Below, piece after piece: positions 59,641-64,000 of a DNA stretch of 64,000 nucleotides. The position numbers and the translations under genes were made by a program. Below the pieces are notes generated by a model. The model searched no databases. It saw only the letters and a program-made list of their open reading frames with translations, and had not been told where the DNA came from. Source of the stretch: Acidobacteriota bacterium (lineage in GTDB: Bacteria > Acidobacteriota > Terriglobia > Bryobacterales > Bryobacteraceae); the NCBI GenBank assembly GCA_014584705.1, contig JACTMJ010000031.1:62001-126000 (forward strand), written 5' to 3'. How positions within the stretch are numbered: the first letter of the stretch is position 1; every line of letters starts with the position of its first letter.

Positions 59641-61110
59641 CTAACGCAATATCGACATTCCGGCCAGTCGCAAGAAGGGTTCGGCAAACAGACCCAGGCC
59701 GATTGTCCCGATCCCGGCGGCGACAATCGCCACGCGCAGCCCCGTGCTCGGGATCAGGTTCAGCCCGCTGGCGGGCGCGTCCAGGAACATCGCGCGCACC
59801 ACACGGAAATAGTAGTAAATGGCAACCGCGACATACAGAACGCCGATCAGGGCCAGCACGTAATGCCCGGTCTCAATCAGCGCAAGGAAGATGAAATACT
59901 TCGCGATGAAGCCGGCCGTAGGCGGAATTCCCGCGAGAGAAACCAGGAACACAAGCATCATCACCGAAGCGGGCCCGTTGCGCCGCATCAGGCCATGCAG
60001 TTCTTCCATGGATTCCCCGCGAACGTCCTGCTGGCGCAGCCCGATCAGCACCAGAAACGCGCCGAAGTTCATGAAGCTGTAGACGAAGGCGTAGATCACC
60101 ACGCCCATGATGCCCGTCTCATTCCCGGCCACGAGGCCGAGCAGCATATACCCCGCGTGTGCAACGGCGCTATAGGCGAGCATGCGCTTGATATTGTCCT
60201 GGCTCAGGGCGCCCAGGTTGCCCACCGTAATTGTGAGCACGGCAACCACGGCCAGCATCGGCTCCCACATGTCCCTCGAACCGGCCAGCGGACCTTCAAA
60301 GAGGCGAAGCAGAAGGGCGATCGCGGCCGCTTTTGAGCCCACGGCGAGATAGGCGGTCACGGGTGTCGGCGCGCCCTCGTAAACGTCCGGCGCCCACATG
60401 TGGAACGGCGCGACGGCCAGCTTGAACAGCACGCCCACCGTCGTCGTGATAATCGCAATCAGAAGGATCGGATCGTCGAGGGGCCGGCTTGCCAGTGCGG
60501 CTGTAATCCCGGCCAGATGCGTCGATCCCGTTAAGCCATAGAGGAGCGAAAATCCGTAAGCCAGAAAGGCGCTCGAAAACGAACCGAGAATGAAGTACTT
60601 GATGGCCGCTTCGTTCGATCGCTTGTCGCGGGCGAGAAAACCCACCAGTACGTAGAACGTGATGGTCATCAGTTCCACGCCGATAAACAGGCTCACGAGT
60701 TCGGTGGCCGACGCAAGGAAAAACATCCCGCACTGCGCCATCAGCAGTAGGCCGTAGTATTCTCCGTGGTTCTCCCGCTCTTCTTCGAGATAGCGATAGC
60801 TAACCAGGGCCGCCAGCAGCGCCGCCACCAGGAACATGACATTGAAAAAGATGGAGAAACCATCAATCGAAAGCAGCCCCTTGAAAGCGGAAACCGACGA
60901 GATGCCCGAAGATTTCAGATACGCAAACTGACGGTAGAGAGCCACGCCGACGAAAGCCTCGGTGACGATCACAAACCACACGAGGTAGCGCTTCTCCCGC
61001 GCCGACGGGAAGAGCCAGAAATCGAAGAGAAAAATCGCGCACCCGAACAGCCCCATCAGCAGAGCCGGCAGGATCGCGAAGTGGTCAAGGCTGGTATAAA
61101 ACTCGCTCAT
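59641..61110 (-). CDS. nuoN: NADH-quinone oxidoreductase subunit N
   Basis: This 489-residue antiporter-like subunit has about 14 membrane segments. Conserved charges are visible: the Glu in LFIGVELMTITFY, the Lys in VLFKLAVAPFHMWAPDVYEG, and the second Lys in NIKRMLAYSAVAHAGYMLLG. It carries proton translocation in the membrane arm of Complex I. The ATG overlaps the nuoM stop (ATGA, 61107-61110), so translation is coupled. Confidence 0.96.
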   Translation of the reverse strand: MSEFYTSLDHFAILPALLMGLFGCAIFLFDFWLFPSAREKRYLVWFVIVTEAFVGVALYRQFAYLKSSGISSVSAFKGLLSIDGFSIFFNVMFLVAALLAALVSYRYLEEERENHGEYYGLLLMAQCGMFFLASATELVSLFIGVELMTITFYVLVGFLARDKRSNEAAIKYFILGSFSSAFLAYGFSLLYGLTGSTHLAGITAALASRPLDDPILLIAIITTTVGVLFKLAVAPFHMWAPDVYEGAPTPVTAYLAVGSKAAAIALLLRLFEGPLAGSRDMWEPMLAVVAVLTITVGNLGALSQDNIKRMLAYSAVAHAGYMLLGLVAGNETGIMGVVIYAFVYSFMNFGAFLVLIGLRQQDVRGESMEELHGLMRRNGPASVMMLVFLVSLAGIPPTAGFIAKYFIFLALIETGHYVLALIGVLYVAVAIYYYFRVVRAMFLDAPASGLNLIPSTGLRVAIVAAGIGTIGLGLFAEPFLRLAGMSILR

Positions 61111-62645
61111 CGCTGTGCGGCCTCCACTGGTTTCTCCGCGGGGATGCCCTGGTAGTAGCCGGGGCGCACGCGCTCCACAATCCGCGCGACCGGCTTTTCG
61201 AGGAGTTCAAAATACGGCTTCGGATAAATGCCGATCCACAGCGCCCAGGCAATCAGCGGCACAAAGATGGCCATCTCGCGCAGGTTGAGATCCGGCAGGC
61301 CGAGATTCTTGATGTTGGTTACCTGACCGAGCATGGTGCGCTGGAAAAGCCAGAGCAGGTATGCCGCGCCCAGAATGACGCCGATCACCGCCACGGCGGC
61401 CCAGAGCGGATTGCTCTCAAAAGCGCCCTGCAGAATCGTGAACTCTCCCACGAACCCGTTAAGCATCGGTAGCCCGGCAGAGCTGAGCATGGCGATTGCG
61501 AAGACGGTGGCAAACTTCGGCATCACGTGCGCGAGGCCGCCGTATTCGCCGATCTCCCGCGTGTGCCGCCGCTCATAGATCACTCCTACGATCAGGAAAA
61601 GCATTCCTGTCGAGATGCCGTGATTGATTTGCTGGATGACGCTGCCGGCTATCCCATTCGGGTTGAGCGCGAAGATGCCCAAAGTGCAGAATCCGAGATG
61701 GCTGACGGAGGAATACGCCACCAGCTTCTTCCAGTCTTTCTGAACAAGGCTCACGAGCGCGCCATAGAGGATACCGATCAGAGAGAGCGTCACCAGAGCG
61801 CGAACGATCATCACGCTGCCGGAAGCATCGGGCAAGAGCGGCAGCGAGAATCGCAGGAAGCCATACGTGCCCATCTTGAGCAGGACCGCCGCCAGCAGCA
61901 CGGAGCCGGCCGTGGGAGCTTCGGTATGCGCGTCCGGCAGCCAGGTGTGGAAAGGGAACATCGGCACCTTGATTGCGAAGCCGATGAAGAGCAGCCAGAA
62001 CACCCACTGCTGCGTCGAGACGGGCATGCTCGTTCGGAGCAGTTCCTGAATGTTGAATGTGTAGACGCCGAACTGCTCCTGGTGCGCGAAGTAGAGCACC
62101 AGCATCGCCACTAGCATCAGCACGCTTCCGGTGAGCGTATAGAGGAAAAACTTGATGGCGGCATAGAGCTTGCGCGGCCCGCCCCAGACGCCGATGAGGA
62201 AATACATCGGTACCAGCACCACTTCCCAGAACACGTAGAAGAGGAAGAAATCGAGAGCGAGAAACACGCCGAGCATTCCCGTCTCGAGCAGCAGCAGCAT
62301 CGAGTAGTACGACTTCAGCCGGTCCTCGACGGCGCTCCAGGAGCAGAGAATCGCGAGGAAGCTCATCACCGTCGTGAGCATCACCAGCAGCAGGCTGATG
62401 CCATCGAGGCCGAGCATATAGCGAACGCCCAGGAACGGAATCCAGTTGAGATCTTCCGTGAACTGGAAGCCGGGCAGCGACTTGTCAAAATGGAGCGCCA
62501 GCGGCACGGAGACAAGAAAGCTGAGCAGCCCGGCAGCATTGGCCCAGAGCCGGATGAGCTTCTTGTTCCCCGATGGCAATAAGAGCAGTACCAGCATGCC
62601 GGCCAGCGGCGTAAGCAGAACCAGAGAAAGCAAGGGGATCGGCAT
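61107..62645 (-). CDS. nuoM: NADH-quinone oxidoreductase subunit M
   Basis: This 512-residue antiporter-like proton-pumping subunit has the conserved Glu in FYVFWEVVLVPMYFLIG, the Lys in IKVPMFPFHTWLPDAHTEAPT, and KKLVAYSSVSHLGFCTLG. A strong GGAGGGGG site precedes the ATG, itself inside the end of nuoL (gap 4 bases). The frame is complete with normal length. It couples by overlap to nuoN. Confidence 0.96.
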   Translation of the reverse strand: MPIPLLSLVLLTPLAGMLVLLLLPSGNKKLIRLWANAAGLLSFLVSVPLALHFDKSLPGFQFTEDLNWIPFLGVRYMLGLDGISLLLVMLTTVMSFLAILCSWSAVEDRLKSYYSMLLLLETGMLGVFLALDFFLFYVFWEVVLVPMYFLIGVWGGPRKLYAAIKFFLYTLTGSVLMLVAMLVLYFAHQEQFGVYTFNIQELLRTSMPVSTQQWVFWLLFIGFAIKVPMFPFHTWLPDAHTEAPTAGSVLLAAVLLKMGTYGFLRFSLPLLPDASGSVMIVRALVTLSLIGILYGALVSLVQKDWKKLVAYSSVSHLGFCTLGIFALNPNGIAGSVIQQINHGISTGMLFLIVGVIYERRHTREIGEYGGLAHVMPKFATVFAIAMLSSAGLPMLNGFVGEFTILQGAFESNPLWAAVAVIGVILGAAYLLWLFQRTMLGQVTNIKNLGLPDLNLREMAIFVPLIAWALWIGIYPKPYFELLEKPVARIVERVRPGYYQGIPAEKPVEAAQR

Positions 62646-62649
62646 GGCG

Positions 62650-64000
62650 TTAGTTCCCCCTCCCGTAAATCCCGAACAGGATGATCATGCCAATGACGAT
62701 CGCCAAAGCATAACTCTGCACGGAGCCGCTTTGCGCGAGCCGCACGGGAATGGAGGCGATCCGTGTCGCGAAGGCCGTAAGGCGGACAACGCCGTCCACC
62801 ACGTAGGTGTCCAGCCAGATGGAAACCGCGGAGGTTGCTTTCGTGAGCCATCCCGCTCCGTTCACCCCGCCGTCCACCACCTCGCGGTCGGTGCGCGCCA
62901 GCAGCCGGCCTCCGCCGAGCGCGAGCCCGCGTACAAACATGGCGTCATAGATCTCATCGAAATACCACTTGTTCAAGAGAATCTTGTAGAACGCGCCCGC
63001 CCTCTCCCGCAGGCTCTCCGCGCGTTCCGGATGCAGCAGATAGATCCACCGCGCGAGCAGAATTCCGCCTACCGCGAGGGCCGTGCTCAGGGCCATCAGC
63101 GTCCATTCCTCCGCTTCGTGGCCGGCGGATTCCGCCGCGTGGACAAGCGCTTCCGTGCGAATCGCCGCCATCGCGGGGCCGGTGACGGGCTCCAGCCAGT
63201 GCTCAAAGGTCCTGAAGAGATCGGGCATAAAGTGCCACACCTTGGGCACGGCCAGCCAGCCCACCAGGGCGCTCCCGGCGGCGAGCACGGTGAGAGGAAT
63301 GGTCATCGTCGCGGGCGATTCGTGGACGTGCTCCAGCGTCCTCTCGTCCATGTGAGGCTTCCCGTAGAACGTGAGGAACATCATGCGCCACATATAGAAG
63401 GCGGTCATCGCGGCCGTGGCAAGGCCCACCACGTAAAGCGCCTTGGAGCCGAGCGGGGAAGAGAACGTCTGCCACAGAATCTCGTCCTTTGAGAAGAATC
63501 CCGCCAGCCCCGGAATGCCCGCGATCGCGAGCGAACCGACGAACATCGTGCGGAACGTCGCCGGGATCTTGTCCTTCAATCCGCCCATGTGCCGGATATC
63601 CTGCTGTCCGCCCAGCGCGTGAATCACGGAGCCAGATCCGAGGAAGAGAAGCGCCTTGAAAAAGGCATGCGTAAAGAGGTGGAACACCGCCACCCAATAC
63701 GCGCCCACGCCGAGCGCCAGGAACATGTAGCCGAGCTGGCTTACCGTCGAATAGGCCAGCACGCGCTTGATATCGTTCTGCACAAGAGCGATGGAAGCGG
63801 CCAGAATCGCCGTGAATGCCCCCACCACCGCCACCACAATGCCCACTTCCGGAGCCAGGCGAAAGAGGGCGTTTGAGCGCGCGATCATGTAGACGCCGGC
63901 GGTCACCATCGTGGCGGCGTGGATGAGAGCCGAAACCGGTGTCGGACCCTCCATGGCATCCGGCAGCCAGACGAAGAGCGGAAACTGCGCGCTCTTGCCC
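62650..64000 (-). CDS. nuoL: NADH-quinone oxidoreductase subunit L (C-terminal part, runs off the window)
   Basis: The window holds the last 450 codons of the largest antiporter-like subunit. GPTPVSALIHAATMVTAGVY, then DIKRVLAYSTVSQLGYMFLALG, carry the conserved Lys region. After residue 300 or so come the parts seen only in NuoL: the long lateral helix region (with NKWYFDEIYDAMFVRGLALGG) and a terminal membrane anchor (YALAIVIGMIILFGIYG). The open frame runs to base 64000 with FPLFVWLPDAMEG upstream, so the gene starts outside the window. It is the first of four Complex I genes seen here. Confidence 0.95.
   Translation of the reverse strand, partial: GKSAQFPLFVWLPDAMEGPTPVSALIHAATMVTAGVYMIARSNALFRLAPEVGIVVAVVGAFTAILAASIALVQNDIKRVLAYSTVSQLGYMFLALGVGAYWVAVFHLFTHAFFKALLFLGSGSVIHALGGQQDIRHMGGLKDKIPATFRTMFVGSLAIAGIPGLAGFFSKDEILWQTFSSPLGSKALYVVGLATAAMTAFYMWRMMFLTFYGKPHMDERTLEHVHESPATMTIPLTVLAAGSALVGWLAVPKVWHFMPDLFRTFEHWLEPVTGPAMAAIRTEALVHAAESAGHEAEEWTLMALSTALAVGGILLARWIYLLHPERAESLRERAGAFYKILLNKWYFDEIYDAMFVRGLALGGGRLLARTDREVVDGGVNGAGWLTKATSAVSIWLDTYVVDGVVRLTAFATRIASIPVRLAQSGSVQSYALAIVIGMIILFGIYGRGN

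Overview
The window looks like a piece of an Acidobacteriota chromosome, most likely of the Bryobacterales/Solibacter type. This is inferred from gene content and not from a marker gene. The DNA is GC-rich with short intergenic gaps. It carries many secreted or lipid-anchored enzymes: DUF1080 proteins, a PQQ dehydrogenase with a fused cytochrome c, type-B and acetylxylan-type esterases, and a large met-zincin. It also has several TPR proteins, an sn-1-myo-inositol-phosphate synthase and a Complex I block.

Layout. 1-7000: the 3' end of an unknown gene, a YCII/DGPF protein, a secreted serine hydrolase, a coupled histidine kinase/sigma-54 activator pair, and six-domain ribosomal protein S1. 7073-14492: an envelope polysaccharide region with a heparinase-like lyase, a flippase, two GT-B glycosyltransferases and an FkbM methyltransferase. 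Its centre (about 11.0-13.2 kb) is AT-rich and the composition changes inside both glycosyltransferase genes. 14784-16217: ada, translationally coupled to a DNA-repair dioxygenase gene that has lost its catalytic middle. 16326-22601: an SRPBCC-like protein, a PQQ dehydrogenase, aroA, a receiver-less OmpR-type regulator and a glycosylasparaginase. 22725-22801: initiator tRNA-Met with a good promoter. 23116-29208: a four-gene hydrolase/cupin-CMD operon divergent from an AraC regulator, with a 21-bp-spaced direct repeat between them. 29307-36706: a methyltransferase, a met-zincin, metF, a CPBP protease and a TPR lipoprotein. 36807-40361: a TPR/ABC-permease/TolC operon with no ATPase. 40524-46433: a TPR protein, a small membrane protein, a two-domain DUF1080 protein, then a tight operon of two membrane proteins and a secreted proteasome-like Ntn-hydrolase. 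46534-58293: a DapA-family lyase, a LytTR regulator, inositol-phosphate synthase, an epimerase, a DUF1080 protein with an inserted membrane hairpin, an acetylxylan-esterase-like hydrolase, an aldehyde dehydrogenase, a PhyH dioxygenase, an ORFan and a thioredoxin. 58452-64000: Complex I genes in the order nuoL-nuoM-nuoN-nuoH on the minus strand, with nuoL running off the window.

Most unusual points. The first is the exported protein at 45564-46433, which keeps Thr1, Asp17 and Lys33 at exact proteasome spacing and is co-transcribed with GT-C-like membrane proteins. The second is a pair of neighbouring genes (aldehyde dehydrogenase and PhyH) whose stop-codon regions are both tandemly duplicated, one as three 40-bp units that each form a hairpin. 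Others are the DUF1080 domain split by two membrane helices, the internally deleted Ada-partner oxygenase, the mosaic glycosyltransferase island and the LMNH order of Complex I genes.

All functions come from reading translated sequence and remembered family motifs. No database search was run.
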